Part shown: positions 23,330-62,563 of the stretch, piece by piece
Layout of the letters: the number at the start of each line of letters is the position of its first letter
How positions within the stretch are numbered: the stretch's first letter is position 1
Source: Atherinomorus stipes
Taxonomy: Eukaryota; Chordata; Actinopteri; Atheriniformes; Atherinidae
Length of the DNA: 64,000 nucleotides
Reading direction: 5' to 3'
Assembly (NCBI GenBank): GCA_023101725.1
Contig: JALJCO010008696.1
Span: forward strand, 62,001 to 126,000
Made by a program: the position numbers and the translations under genes
The notes under the pieces: model-generated
Databases searched by the model: none
Told to the model about the DNA's origin: nothing
The model's input: the letters and a program-made list of their open reading frames with translations, nothing else

Positions 23330-25990
23330 CTGTATAGATAACTTATTTGGTGTTAAATATTAGTATTTTGTTTAATTTCAAACATGAAGGTGCAACGCCT
23401 GACTGCACTGAACCACTGAAGCGCTCAACGTGTTTATGCCCATTTTGTGACGTCGCCCTGAACAGTCACAGATTCTGAAGAGTCACATACTTTGGTGCAA
23501 CACTGGCCTCGTAACTCACATGGATAAATATTTGTAAACACTGTTAAATGGATGATCATACCCCGATTGATGGAATAAAATGGGCCACCCTGTTATGGAG
23601 TCATGTCTGCTCGACCAAGACTCTGATATGGAGTTTGTGCGATACCGCAGAGACCCCTGGCAAGTAAATATTACAACCTTAAAGACCTACAACATAACTT
23701 TTAGCAGTTTTCTCTGCTATGTAACTTTTAGACCTTAATTATGGGTCATAATTGGTGGTTACAACAGCAGGGAAATAACAATATTGCTATTGTTATTTGC
23801 ACATAGGAGCTGCCATTCAGTGTCATTGTACTTGCACAATGACAAAGCTATTCTGATTCTTCTGGTGGACGGTCATGGGGCTGGAAGAGAAACTGGCCTC
23901 GACACATCACCAGGATCTCTGGCTGTAGGGAAAGAGGCAGCATCTTCTTCCCTGGGTGCATTCTCCACGACAGGGTGGGGGGCATAGCGGACGTGGGCGT
24001 CAGGCTGATGTTAACAGAGCTGCTGCCGTTGCATCACTAAAATTAGCTTAGCTGATAGTAAATGCACAACCACCAGGACATTTATAACTGTGAAAGCTCA
24101 TTTTAGTTTGAACTGGTTACTTCATCATTTATTCTAAAGGTGAAACAATTAAAGAAAACGTGTAAACATATATTTGTCAGTTAGCAATATTTGATTGGCT
24201 CATCAGTCCTGATGTCTGATTATTTAGTGAAACAGTGAGCAGTCAATTAGAGGCCGAGTAGGATGGGTTTTGGCTTCAGTATTCTTGAGGGGGGAAAAAA
24301 GGACAATTAGGTTCAGGGATACAACTGAATGCAGCACATCACAGGGGGATCCGAAGTGGTATACCCAATGCTGCCTTTAAAATGAGTGGGTGTAAATCCA
24401 TATAGCCACGCATACCCTGCACTGGTTTGAAAAGAATAAGAGCTGAATATTCATTCATCAAATGTGCATGGTTGAAGAGAAATTACTTAAATTAAGTTTT
24501 TATGAGAAATTAACAGACTAACATGGTTAAAAGCTCATAACAGGGGTCCTCTAAGGCAACAGGTGTAGGAAATAAAACCCAGAAATCCCTCTCTCTACAA
24601 CCCTAAGGTGTTCCCAGGTCCCTTCCCAATGTGGTAAAGTCCCTTCATTTATATGCATCACTTTTAATCAGATTAACATTCATGTAAAAATGCCACCCAG
24701 ATCTGACAGTTCAAATGTAGCTTAATCAGATGGCACTTTTTTTTTTTTTACGCTGATAGTGTGATAGTCTGATAAAGAGAAAAAAACAGTAGACAACGTC
24801 ATCGGCTTATTTCCTATTAGATAAATGTGCTATTTCTGGGCATGCTCAAACTGCATTCGGGTGGCGTTACATTAAGAGTTTCTGAGGAGTGAAATTATAG
24901 CAACAGCAAAACAAAAAAGTAAGAGAGTGAGGACCTAAAAAGTGAACTTGTCATCTAAGATTCATCTGTACACTGACCTACAGTAGCTACATACCTCAGA
25001 GAAAGCAGAAAAAAATCCAAGGTAAAATTGTCTCTATGCATCTTTTCAGCTGATGAATTTTATCTTTGCAGCTGGAAAGACTCATTCTGCTCTCTTTTAC
25101 GTTATTGTTTCCAGCAGATTATCAGGCAGATCCTTTTAAATGTGCAAACCCTTTTGTTTTGACTGAAAGATGTATTTCAGTGTGTCAATAGCAAACAGTC
25201 ACTATGAAATTAGCTGATAAGAAATTTAAATGAATATTTTTAACATAATATCAGATGGTTAGTTAATGATACTCAGAAAATCTAACTATTATTGGCAACA
25301 TTCTGGCTTGTTAACAGAAAATTTTACATTTTAAATTTAACCAGTGAAGTTACTACCCCCAGAAATATCAACATGAAGCGACCTGCGAGTTCAACAGAGC
25401 ATTTTTAGCTTCTTCGTGGTTTGCAGAAACATCCTCTTCAGATTAAAGTATCATGAAGCCGATGTGAGATCGAGTCTGCTCGTGTTTAAGTGAAGTTTTG
25501 TCCTGGTGTCCAAGTTTCCGACAGTAACTGAATCCAGCAAAACGAACTGCGCGCTCCCGTATTCCGCGGGCACGCAGCCTACAACACCTGCTCTCAGGTG
25601 TTTGGGGTAACTTTAGGGTTTGTTTACGATAGAAAAAAGTATTTGGTCCCACAAAACAAACACTCCCGCCACAAACAACAATAATCAACTACTTTTATGC
25701 CTTTTAAACAGCAATTTAGTTTTCACTGTGACGAAGCTGCATAACTAATATATTAACTCAAGTTACGCGCTCCTACATGTTTTCATTAAGGCTATTAGGC
25801 TAATATAGTCTTTGACGTCACAGCTGAGCTACAATCTGCTGTCAGACCTGTTCATCTGCCACTTTGGCAGCCGCAGAATTTGCGCAACAGCAATTAATGT
25901 GCCATAAACTTCCTGAAGTTTCTGTAAATGTGCACATTCAGGACAGATTGCGGACTGTTTAAAGAAATAAAAGTCTGAGTGTTTGTCTTA
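23330..25990. other. Non-coding part of tec intron 1
   Basis: No supported exon. A short fragment near 23675-23740 (CTTAAAGACCTACAACATAAC and a mirrored GTAACTTTTAGACCTTAA) resembles the ends of the 12108-13125 family. The rest is unrecognised. Confidence 0.5.
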
Positions 25991-25991
25991 C

Positions 25992-26060
25992 CTTCACACT
26001 TCATCCTCGGCTCTCCTCTCAGTTCTCCGCTGGGCATTAATCCCGCATGTTAGTCAGGAA
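25992..26060 (-). other. tec: Probable tec 5' non-coding first exon and promoter edge
   Basis: On the minus strand a GC-richer block ends in a strong donor (GTGAAG then GTAAGAC at 25991). It lies upstream of the first coding tec exon, whose acceptor (CTTAG) is at 11847 with 66 nt of 5' UTR. If joined, a short upstream ORF (ATG AAG TGT GAA) runs into exon 2 and stops before the tec start. The upper boundary is not visible. The link to tec is inference from strand, donor quality and position across a 14-kb intron; no transcript evidence is available here. Confidence 0.4.
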
Positions 26061-26375
26061 ATGAAGGCAGGGAGGCGCACACACACGATATGAGTGAACT
26101 CATTCACGCGCACGCACTTCCTCGTACTGCGCTATACCGCAAAAATGTGTGTGCGCGAGCGTGAAGGGAATGAGGTCAGCAGGGTGTGACATCATTGAGT
26201 ATTCAAATGGTTCCTGATAACAGTGGAAAATATTATAGGTTATCCGTAAACGCAGCGTGAATCTGCCGCATGCGCAGGTGAGATTTAAAGATGAGGGCGC
26301 GAGCAGGGGCGGGTGTAGAGAATGTCTGCTGGGGGCCGGACACACTGGGTAGCCTGGAAGTGGTGGGGTGGGTAT

Positions 26376-26378
26376 GAC

Positions 26379-26412
<34 letters not shown>
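26376..26412. repeat. Poly(A) tract
   Basis: About 30 consecutive A just upstream of the Tc1-like non-autonomous element at 26437. Confidence 0.9.
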
Positions 26413-26436
26413 ATTTTATATAGTAGGCTATATATA

Positions 26437-26918
26437 GTCGTCCTCAAAATTATTCATACCCTTCAATTAAAGAAAAGGTTAAATTTACAACAGTAATTCA
26501 AATAACAAGAAACTGAAGAAAATAATAAATAAAAATTTACAAAATTGTAATTTGATTAATTAAACTATTGCTTTTGAATTATGGTTGGAAATGATCATTT
26601 AAAAAAAAATAAAAAAACAAACAAAACTGTCCCAGACACGAACACCTTTTTCATGAATAGTGGACCAACATAACTGTCAACAGGTGTAAGTCTTTTTGAA
26701 CATTAGATAAAACACCTGATTGCATCAAAGTGTTGCTCAACAACATTTTAGCTTCGGTGCCCCATCATGCTTGTTTACTTGTTTTATTTTTGTGTGTTTA
26801 TTTCCTTCAAACCGCAATTAAAAATCAATGTCATGATTTTCATGGAATATTTATTTATTATTAATTTTGTCAATTTCATCTTGTTTCACTGACAACTGAT
26901 AATTATGAGGACAACTAT
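26437..26918. mobile_element. Tc1-like non-autonomous element, best preserved copy
   Basis: Left TAGTCGTCCTCAAAATTATTC and right GATAATTATGAGGACAACTA are imperfect inverted ends next to TA dinucleotides. The interior matches 14157-14690 and 9100-9515. No transposase frame. Confidence 0.8.
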
Positions 26919-26919
26919 A

Positions 26920-26959
26920 TATATTTGGATGTGTGTATATATATATAAATATATATACA

Positions 26960-26994
<35 letters not shown>

Positions 26995-26996
26995 TA
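26920..26996. repeat. Imperfect (TA)n microsatellite
   Basis: TA repeats interrupted by TACA and AAAT steps, directly after the Tc1-like element. Confidence 0.9.
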
Positions 26997-27778
26997 AAGC
27001 TGTGCACATACATGTATATGTGTGTATGTCAAACCAGCCATCCATTAATTAATGTGTTAACGGACAGAGGAACTGAAAGTTCAAATAACTGTCCATGTGT
27101 GCAGAGCAGCAGTGTAATTCATTTTTACTCAAATTCGCCCTCTCTTGTGCTTTCGTCTGTTTTTGGCCATTCTGTTAACTTTATCAATCTGTATTTCTGC
27201 TTCTTTCTTGCCAGTCAGCAGTTTCACTTCTTTTCTTGGAGGACTTGAAACTTCCTGTTTAACAAACCGTCGTTGACAATATTTAGCCGCCACTCTCACT
27301 TAAGGTAGAGCAGTAAATGGCCAAAGGTATTCATATCTAGAGTCACCACAAAATCACATGAAAAATGCAATCATTGTTTTTAAAAAAACCAAACAAACCA
27401 TGTATTTGTGTTGACAAAGATGTATGTTTGTCATAATTTCCAGTACACTTTTTAATTTTGATGCATTTGAATAGCAGCGTGCAGTGATCCAGTTAAGGAA
27501 GTTTTGATGCAAAACATTATGAAAGGGTAAGTTGTCGTGCTTTTCTGACCTTTAACATGTTTTTGTTAATCATTAATCCTAACCAAATACATTGTAATAC
27601 TTAACTATGCCTAACATTCACTTTATTATTTATTTCCTCTTTTTTTGTTTAAAAATATAAGTGAATGCAAAAGGAAACAGCAGCAGAGTGGAAAAAGATT
27701 TCAGTGTTTCATACAATATGAAAAAAACCCTCGTCCACATTTTCCAGTTGATTATTGGATTCCCTTCATACATACATA

Positions 27779-29374
27779 CAGTGGGTACGGAAAGTATTCA
27801 GACCCCTTTAAACTTTTCACACTTTGTTTCATTGCAGCCATTTGCTAAAATCAAAAAAGTTAATTTTATTTCTCATTAATGTACAATCAGCACCCCATCT
27901 TGACAGAAAAAAAAACAGAAATGTAGAATTTTTTTGCAAATTTATTAAAAATTAAAAACTGAAATATCACATGGTCATAAGTATTCAGACCCTTCACTCA
28001 ATACTGAGTAGAAGCACCTTTTGAGCGACTACAGCCATGAATCATCTTGGGAATGATGCAACAAGTGTTTCACATCTGGATTTGGGATCTTCTGTCAATC
28101 TTACTTGCAGATCCTCTCCAGTTCTGTCAGGTTGGATGGTGAACGGTGGTGTTCAGCCAGTTTCAGGTCTCTCAGAGATGCTCAGTTGGGTTTAAGTCAG
28201 AGCTCTGGCTGGGCCAGTCAAGAATGGTCCCAGAGTTGTTCTTAAGCCGCTCCTTTGTTATTTTAGCTGTGTGTGAGGGTCATTGTCTTACTGGAAGGTG
28301 AACCTTCGGCCCAGTCTGAGGTCCTGAACACTCTGGAAGAGGTTTTCTTCCAGAATATCTCTGTACTTGGCCACATTCATCTTTCCTTCAACTGCAACCA
28401 GTCGTCCTGTCCCTGCAGCTGAAAAACACCCCCATAGCATGATGCTGCCACCACCATGTTTCACTGTTGGGATCATATTGGGCAGGTGATGAGCAGTGCC
28501 TGGTTTTCTCCACACATACCGCTTAGAATTAACGCCAAAAAGTTAAATCTTGGTCTCATCAGACCAGAATCTTATTTCTCATAATCTGGGAGTTCTTCAT
28601 GTGTTTTTTGTCCAACTCTATGCAGGCTTTAATGTGTCTTGCACTGACTCTACCATAAAGCCCGGACTGGTGGAGGCTGCAGTGATAGTTGACTTTGTGG
28701 AACTTTCTCCATCTCCCTACTGCATCTCTGGAGCTCAGCCACAGTGATCTTTGGCTTCTTCTTTACTCTCTCACCAAGGCTCTTTTCCCACGATTTTTCA
28801 GTTTGGCTGGACGGCCGGGTCTAGGAAGAGTTCTGGTCGTCCCAAACTTCTTCCATTTAAGGACTATGGAGGCCACCGTGCTCTTAGGAACCTTTAGTGC
28901 TGCAGAAACTCTTTTGTAACCTTGTCCAGATCTGTGTCTCGCCACAATTCTGTCTCTGAGCTCCTTGGACAGTTCCTTCCACCCCATGATTCTCATCTAC
29001 TCTGACATGCACTGTGAGCTGTAAGGTCTGATATAGACAGGTGTGTGCATTTCCAAATCAAGTCCAATCAGTTTATTTAAACACAGCTGGACTCCAATGA
29101 AGGAGTAGAATCATCTCAAGGAGGATCAGACAATCTGTGAGTTAAATATGAGTGTCACTGCAAAGGGTCTGAAAACTTATGACCATGTGATATTTCAGTT
29201 TTTTCTTTTTAATAAATTTGCAAAAATTTCTACATTTCTGTTTTTTTCTGTCAAGATGGGGTGCTAAGTGACATTAATGAGAAATAAAATTAACTTCTTT
29301 GATTTTAGCAAATGGCTGCAATGAAACAAAGAGTGAAAAGTTAAAAGGGGTCTGAATACTTTCCATACCCACTG
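27779..29374 (-). mobile_element. Tc1-like transposon (1.6 kb), inactive, TA-flanked
   Basis: Ends CAGTGGGTACGGAAAGTATT and AATACTTTCCATACCCACTG, flanked by TA on both sides. Inner inverted repeats are over 150 bases (the CATCTTGACAGAAAAAAA region on both sides). The minus strand encodes an N-terminal helix-turn-helix part (ELRDRIVARHRSGQGYKRVS) and a central part ([19 protein letters not shown]). The frames are disrupted and the catalytic C-terminal region is incomplete. Confidence 0.93.
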
Positions 29375-30457
29375 TATAGTATATAAAACAGTTCTAAAAA
29401 CAATAACTAAAATCTAGGAACTGGTTAGAGTTGAAAACATGGACCTGATGGCCAGTTTGTTTAAAAGCATATTTGTCAAAGACAACATGGAACAGTAAAG
29501 TCTTTAGTCGGCTTTGGAATTGGAAATTAAGATTGACAATATTGGATATTGGTAAAAAAGACAATATCAAACATCCCACTGTCATTTCTTGTGGTTCAGT
29601 TTCCTCCTCTGTTGCTAGTTTAGGAAGTTAAGTTTGTTGCATTTTTCTTTTTTTTAAATTTTTTTCTCAGTTATACCCTTACTTGCACGTAGTTTTTGTT
29701 GTGTTCATTGTTTTGGCCTTGGCCCACCCTGAAGTAACCAACACTCCCCTCATTTCAGCTTTTTGTCCTTGTTCAAGCTCAGGGTTGGAAACTCATGAAG
29801 TCATCCTGCTGCTTTGACACAGGCCACGTGTAACTAACTCACTTCCCCACTGTTGGCATATTATTTGGCTTCTTTTGATGTGTAGTTAATGTAGATGCGT
29901 ACTCCACCTACTGGTCCAGCATGATACTGCATCATGTGTAGGAAGTTCTGAAGTACTTTTGAAAACACTTATATGGACCTTGATTCTTCTTCTTTTCCAA
30001 ATATGGGAAAAACTGATTACTGTAGCCTCAGTGTAATTATACACTCTGGATATTTCCATCTGTAGATATAAGTTCAATAAAAATGTACAGTATGTTCATT
30101 GGCCACTTTATCCGGTTCATCTGCTCAGTTACTTCTTCACACAAATATATAAGCAGCCAACCACATGGCAGCAACTCAACACATCTAGTCATGCAGACAT
30201 GGTGAAGATGACTTGAAGTTCAAACTAAGCATCAAAATGAGGAAGAAAGGGGATTTAAGTGACTTTGAACGTGGCATGGTTGTTCTGAGTGTTTACTGGG
30301 ATTTTCACACACAAGCATCTCTAGAAAGTTGTTGATGTCAGAGGAGAATGGGCAGACTGGTTGGAGATGACAGAAAGGTAACAGGACGTCAGATCAGCAC
30401 TGGTTTCAGCCACGTGGCAACCTCCGGTGGCCAACGATGAGTCTACTTGGAAGAAAT

Positions 30458-31550
30458 CTTTTTTTATAGTTCTCCCTTGATCCGCTAGGGGCTGCAAAAC
30501 AGAGCAAATCTCCAAAGACCTCCATGTTAAAAAGGCCAACTTCACAGCAGAAATAAACATGTTTACAGTCTGGTTCAAAACATCATTTTAGGTTTAATAG
30601 GTCAAGTTTACCTTCATGTTAACTGTGAGGGGGGTGATTTATTATTTTTTTTACTCATCTGTTTAGACGTTATTTAAAGGGACTTGAGGCAGGAATTATA
30701 AAACAAACAAACATGCATGTCCATTTTTTTCATACTAATGGGTGATGAAGCACTAAATACCAAAAAGAACGTTTCCACCCATGTTTCTCTCCGTTGCCTT
30801 GTACGTGCTGTGTGCGGCAAAATGCGCTGCAATTCGGTGTCCGAATCTCCTGCGCTGCCCTGCAAAAAGCCGGTCGCGGTAAATTCAAACACTGTCAGCG
30901 ATAGTTATGGATTATTCTGCCGTCAGCAAACGATCCAGATCAACTGAAAGACACTAAAAAGTGGAACTATGGAGAAAAAGGTGAGTAAACAACATTATAG
31001 CTTCAGTTTGTGCTCCCGTGACTGCTTTGCTCGTGGCTGCAGTTACCTGAAGCGCCAGTTGCGGCAGTTGCGAGTTTCGTTTCTTAATCTTGCCTCAAGT
31101 CCCTTTAATCTTGAAATTACACATAATTAGGGCGTGTCCTTTTGATTGACATGCAGCAGATCAGAAGCCCGGCCTGCCGACCGCTGGCTCTTAGCTCCTT
31201 GTTTGCTCTCCGTAAGGTCTCAGTTTGTAGTGGAGTCGCACAACGGCGGTTTTTAGTCAGCTAATAGCAAGTCTAAGCGTGTCTTACCTTTACCCCCGCT
31301 GCTTAGGGGGCTTATCTTTGTTAGCTCCTGTTAGTTTCAAGTTAGCTCGGTTAGCATTTAGTCCAGAATATGTCAGCTGTCAATCATTTGTCCTGCGGCT
31401 TGGAGCGGCCTTGCCTTTGCCCATTTTAGTATTTTCCGGGAGTGATGGCACACGTGAAACAACAAGATGGCGACGGTGGGACACGCCCACCTGGCTTCAC
31501 TTTTAGCTCTTCAGAAACCAAAGGGTGGAAGGTTCGTCCTTCTCTGTTAA
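30458..31550 (+). mobile_element. Miniature element family A inserted in a Tc1-like transposon
   Basis: Family A blocks in plus order (CTTGATCCGCTAGGGGCTG, CTTCACAGCAGAAATAAAC, CAAGATGGCGACGG, TTCGTCCTTCTC), interrupted by a TTAA element at 30674-31108. The right boundary is approximate. Confidence 0.8.
30674..31108. mobile_element. TTAA-flanked miniature element inserted in family A copy
   Basis: TTAA + AGGGACTTGAGGCA ... TGCCTCAAGTCCCT + TTAA. Removing it rejoins ...GTTATTTAATCTTGAAATTAC, as in uninterrupted copies, so the target site duplication is TTAA. Confidence 0.92.
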
Positions 31551-32559
31551 CGGTCTATGGTTCCAACCAAGATATGCAGACCAGTATCTCTGAATGCACA
31601 ACACACCCAACCTGGAAGCAGATGGGCTACAGCAGCAGAAAACCACACCGGGTGCCACTCCTGTCAGCTAAGAACAGGAAACTGAGGCTACAATTCACAC
31701 AGACTCACCAGAACTGGACAATAGAAGATGGAGAAATGTTGCTGGTCTGATGAGTCTCCATTTCTGCTACGAAATTCGGATGCTAGGCTCAGAATTTGGT
31801 GTCAACAACATGAAAGCATGGATCCATCCTGCCTTGTATCAACAGTTCAGCTTGGTGGTGGTGGTGTAATGGTGTGGGGGGATTTTCTTTGCACACTTTG
31901 GGCCCCTTAGTACCCACATGGCGGTTTAACCACCACAGCCTACCTGAGTATTGTTGCTGACCATGTCCATCCCTTTATGACCACAGTGTAGACCTCTGAT
32001 GCTACTTCCAGCAGGATAACTCGCCATGTCACAAAGCTAACATCCAACATGATGAGTTCAGCGTACTACAAATCTGCAGCATGTGTGCGATGCTTTCGTA
32101 ACAAAATCTCAGAGGAATGTTTCCATGGTGAAGTGGACCTGTGAGTGTATTTTTTTGTCCAGTCAGCTTTCTTCTATGCTTGTGTTGTCATCTGAGCCAA
32201 ACCTTAAAACTGAAAGAGGGCGTACATCCTTTTTCACATCCTCTGTTTTGATCATGGAACCGTCAGCTTTAATACTTGGTGATAAAAAAGAAAAGAAAAA
32301 AAATCCCCAAGTTTGCTGCTGCATGATGAGCTTTACTGTACGTGTATGTTCTTCCTGGATTAATTCGCAGTCAGATGCCTTGTGGTTTGATTCACGTCAT
32401 TCTTTCACTTCCTCTCCACCTCTTTGTCTTCTCATGTCTCCCACTCTCTGAGCATTGTGAAATAAAGACTTCAGTTTAAAACAGACATTTAAAACTGCAC
32501 TGATGTGGCCGAAGCTGGCAACGGCAGCAGCTGCATGAAAACATCCCCGTCTCTCTGCA

Positions 32560-32778
32560 CATCTCGTCTTTTCACCTTCATTACTTCCTCCACCCACCAC
32601 CACCTCCCCCCTCTCTCTCTCTCTCGCTCTCTCTCTCTCTCACTCTGCCTTTATGTCTACGATGTTACCCACCTGTGGCATCATATCAGCTTTATCGATG
32701 TAGAAAATCGAGGCTGACCTCAAAAGTGGAGCTAAATACGAAAAGTCGGAGCTGAGGGAGAGCCGCTTGAAGCCAGAC
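32560..32778 (+). promoter_or_regulatory. txk: Candidate txk promoter / 5' UTR
   Basis: This lies just upstream of the preferred txk start. It contains an ACTTCCTCC box at 32584 (ETS/PU.1-like core GGAAGT on the other strand; another ACTTCCTCTCC lies at 32407), a CT-rich tract at 32610-32641, and then a purine-rich leader running into the ATG at 32779 with G at -3. No TATA box stands out. The promoter assignment is inference from the first-exon position; ETS sites are common in blood-cell promoters. Confidence 0.3.
32610..32641. repeat. (CT)n microsatellite
   Basis: CT repeats with one CG interruption, in the presumed txk leader region. Confidence 0.9.
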
Positions 32779-49868
<17,090 letters not shown>

Positions 49869-49959
49869 CAGGAATACTTTTATACTGCTGAACATCAAAC
49901 TGTTTTTTTTTTTTTACTGTTATCACATCTGTAATATTACTGTAAATTAATATTTTTAA

Positions 49960-49965
49960 ATTAAA
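49960..49965 (+). terminator. txk: txk polyadenylation signal (ATTAAA)
   Basis: ATTAAA lies 92 bases after the txk stop codon and is followed by a T-rich stretch. It is the first plausible signal in the 3' UTR. Confidence 0.6.
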
Positions 49966-50263
49966 GTTTTTTTACTTAAATGTCAAAAAGCATCTTTTTT
50001 ATTTCTTTATACCAATTTCAAAGAAATGAACTGCACTTATACATTACATGATACATACATAATTATGATAATGCAAATTAAAAAATGTAGTATACAAACT
50101 GAAATAATTGATAAATGATCAAATAATTAGGTTAAATTAAACTTTTCAGTTTATGACCCTTATATGAGCCCTCCTAACAAATTAAGCAGAATAGTTCAGT
50201 GCAACAAAATGACAGTAGATGGAGACATAGAGCTTCTGTTGCTGGTGTTTCATGCGTATGAAC

Positions 50264-50962
50264 CATAGACTGTATATAATTACTGGACGTAGCTTCCGGT
50301 CTCTTCTGAATAGAGAAATGTGAAGCCAGGTGGGCGTGTCTTACCGTCGCCATCTTGCCGTGTCACGTACGTCGTCACTCCAGGAAAATCCTAAAATGGG
50401 CACAGCGCGGCCGCGGGGCAAATGATTGACAGCTGACGTACTGTGGGCTAAACGCTAACTGAGCTAACACGAAACTAAGAGGAGCTAACAAAGATAAGGC
50501 TCCTAAGCGGCATGGTTAAGGTAAGACATGCTTAGACTTGCAATTCGCTGACTAAACACCGCCGTTGCGCGACTCTGAGACCTTATTAAGAGCAAAGAAG
50601 GAGCTAACTAGGAGCCTCCGGTCGGCAGGCGGAGCTTCCGGTCTGTCATAAGGACACGCCCTTAATTATGTGTAATTTGAAGAATAAATAACATCTAAAC
50701 GAATGAGTTATAAAAAAATTCACCCCCCTCACAGTTGACATGAAGGTAAACTTGACCTAATAAACCTAAAATGATTTTTTGAACCAGGCTGTAAACCTGT
50801 TTATTTCTGCTGTGAAGTTGGCGTTTTTAACATGGGAGTCTATGGGGATTTGCTCGCTCTTGGAGCCAGCCCCTAGCGGATGAAGGGAGGATTACACTAT
50901 TTCCAACAAGCTAGCGAGCTTCACTGTTCTGAGGCGGAGTTTGCCCCTTGGTATGAACACCC
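50264..50962 (-). mobile_element. Miniature element family A, near full-length copy (minus)
   Basis: Reverse complement of 18308-19022 with very few differences: CCATAGACTGTATATAATTA at the start, GTCGCCATCTTG at 50346, and GCGGAGTTTGCCCCTTGG at the end. Lies between txk and the cdkl2-like gene. Confidence 0.88.
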
Positions 50963-50969
50963 AAAACTG

Positions 50970-51660
50970 CAAAGAATAGAGGACCACAACTTGACTTTTC
51001 TGACAGGTTTCACTCAAGCTGAGTGCATCTGCCTAAAGCCGGTCACATTTCTACCAAACATGATCAGGTTGCAAAGCAGCAAAGCACTTTCAAGAGCTGT
51101 AAACTGGAACTACGGTGGCAAAAGTTGCCCAGTTTGGGTCCAAATATGTCTGTTGGTTGGATTTAGCTCAAATGAATGGGATTATAATTTAACAAATGTA
51201 ATATTTGTGGACTGGGTTGTATGTTACAAATGTAGTGGTATTTCATTCTTCAGGACCAGAGTCCTTCCTAACAAAGTTGCTCAATAAAAGAAATAAAAAT
51301 GTTCACTATGCATCCAGGTTCTTTTGAGGTTAAACCAAACCCATACTAGCATAACGTGAAAATGGTCAAAATATGAAAGAGTGAGATCAAGCTGTTGGCA
51401 TTGTGTGAATACCAAATGGCAGACATGACATGGGTATGTTTATTTTGACAATTTTATTAAGGTAAAATTAATTACATCACTGAAAAAAATATTCCAAAAT
51501 CATTACACTTAAGAACTGGGTTGTAAAAAGTGAATAAATGAATTAGGCCCACAAATAATGAAAAAGACAAACAAACAAAATATCTAAAAAACAAACAAAC
51601 AAACAAACAAACGTTTTGATAAAAGAAAAACTCTTCACAACTTACCTGAGATAAAAGGAA
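50970..51660. other. Intergenic, nothing recognised
   Basis: AT-rich stretch with an (AAAC)n run near 51590-51612. A plus-strand frame to 51287 begins inside the family A element and has no recognisable protein features. Confidence 0.5.
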
Positions 51661-51662
51661 GG

Positions 51663-51768
<106 letters not shown>

Positions 51769-51779
51769 ACTCCCAACGG

Positions 51780-51960
51780 CAACAAGCGGCGGGGGGCGTT
51801 ACTATGGCAACGCGTAGGGCGACAGACCCAGGTTCGTCTTCTCCTGTGACTGCGACATGTTCACACAGACAGACGGCGGTACTCCAGTGTTTACGTTACC
51901 GGAGCTCCGCAGATTAAAGCGATAAGGATCAGCTGGAAGGTCGGTGTGTTGGTGTGTCGG
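51780..51960 (+). promoter_or_regulatory. cdkl2: Candidate promoter and non-coding first exon of the cdkl2-like gene
   Basis: A CpG-rich block starts abruptly after the long (TA)n tract and holds sequences such as CGGCGGGGGGCG-like runs and TACCGGAGCTCCG. A possible donor (GGAAG then GTCGGTGTG) lies near 51940 and would join the acceptor at 52904, twelve bases before the ATG. The block sits alone between txk and the kinase start. Function is inferred from position and base composition only. Confidence 0.4.
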
Positions 51961-52295
51961 TGTGTCGGTGTGTGTTCACAGCGCCGTGTGGTTGTTGATG
52001 TGTCTGTAATATGTCTAATAATGGTTTGCCAGTGTTCATTATGCAGATTTAAATAAAGTTAATAATGTCACCGAGGACATTTACTTCTGCTACGCTTCTG
52101 TTCTGGTTACAGTCATGTCCATATTGTTCACACCAAATGTTTAGCAAGAAAAATGTTAGTGAAATTACTGAGAAGAGTTTATTTGAAAAACTTCTCAAAA
52201 TGTATTCAAGTAGTATCCCCCCTTTTCCCCCAGCAAATTTAAGGTTATACTATGGTAAAACAGTCACTTTGAGCTTTACTGAATTTTCCTCTTCC

Positions 52296-52298
<3 letters not shown>

Positions 52299-52339
<41 letters not shown>
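52299..52339. repeat. (TA)n microsatellite
   Basis: About 20 TA units in the presumed first intron of the cdkl2-like gene. Confidence 0.95.
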
Positions 52340-52342
<3 letters not shown>

Positions 52343-52873
52343 AATAGGCCTAATCATATAGGCTAGAATATAATGTGAGAAATTGTGTGCTTGGTGGGTT
52401 ATTTCAATGTTGCAACACTTGTTGCCTGTTCATTTCCCTTTTAAATGGAGGCATATGTACTGGGAAATTGCATTTGTGGGATGAGCAGCAAAGTTGAGTT
52501 TGTGGGTTGTGCCCATGGAAAACTTCTCTGCCAATACTGAACAGCTTGTTCTGGTATTCATGACTGTTTTGAGCATCATTACCCCAGGTGTCTGATTGCA
52601 CCTGGTTAGCAGCACCTGTGAGCATGAACCTTACCACAGCGGCCAGTTGGTGCACAACATTTTCCATGTTTAACCTGAACTGTAGTCAGGATTCTACAGA
52701 TTTGCAGTCAAGGTTTGCAGGATATGGGGATGATGTCTGTGTCATATTAAAAGCAGTGATTCGTATTTCATGTGCATAAATTAATGAAAACATGCAAATG
52801 AAAAAAGTCCAACAAACAAAACATGCATTTACAACAAGTTAACAAGTTGCTACTAAAGAGTAGTTTTCTCTGA

Positions 52874-62128
<9,255 letters not shown>

Positions 62129-62147
62129 ATGCGTCGCTGCTAACTTC

Positions 62148-62153
62148 AATAAA
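62148..62153 (+). terminator. cdkl2: cdkl2-like polyadenylation signal (AATAAA)
   Basis: AATAAA lies 20 bases past the stop. Another AATAAA (62124-62129) overlaps the stop codon itself. The gene therefore probably has a very short 3' UTR, or uses a later signal near 62459. Confidence 0.5.
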
Positions 62154-62557
62154 CTGTCTTTATGTCTTGTTTTACTAAACTACAAACATGACCAACACTG
62201 ATGTCAGCAGGATTGACCTTAAATTCCTGAACAGATCATATCTATTTGGTGGTTGTCTCAGTTTTTATGTTTGCAGTTATTTAGTTACACAATGCTAATG
62301 TCAACCAAATTTAAATAGTTCTTTACAATCAAACAACTAAATGGGAAAGAAAATACTGGGTAACTATGTAACCCTTTAAATGCTTTCTTCTTGTTTTGTT
62401 TTCATATGTTTAACTTCTTTTTAAAGCACCAAAAATGTATTAACTTGTAAAAACAGTTAATAAAAAAACAGTTTTGCAGAAAAAAGCAAATGTTTTTTGA
62501 CCAAACAATAACTAAAGAATATATATATACAAGCATACAAACATTTTCTTTAAGTCT

Positions 62558-62563
62558 TTTATT
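62558..62563 (-). terminator. Polyadenylation signal for the convergent minus-strand gene
   Basis: AATAAA on the minus strand about 200 bases after the stop at 62765. With the signals of the cdkl2-like gene on the other strand this marks a tail-to-tail gene boundary of about 0.4 kb. Confidence 0.45.

Larger units (their letters stand above)
30095..32128 (+). mobile_element. Tc1-like transposon relic with nested insertions
   Basis: The left part (ATTGGCCACTTTATCCGG, AAGTGACTTTGAACGTGGCA) and the right part (GGGCTACAGCAGCAGAAAAC, GGTGGTGGTGTAATGGTGTG, CCAGCAGGATAACTCGCC) come from one plus-strand transposase gene. They are split by a family A element (30458-31550). There are internal deletions, and the far end is lost near 32128. 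Confidence 0.88.

Noticed and set aside
50880..51287. 135-codon plus-strand frame after txk
   Set aside because: It starts within a family A miniature element, and I see no domain, splice context or conservation signal.
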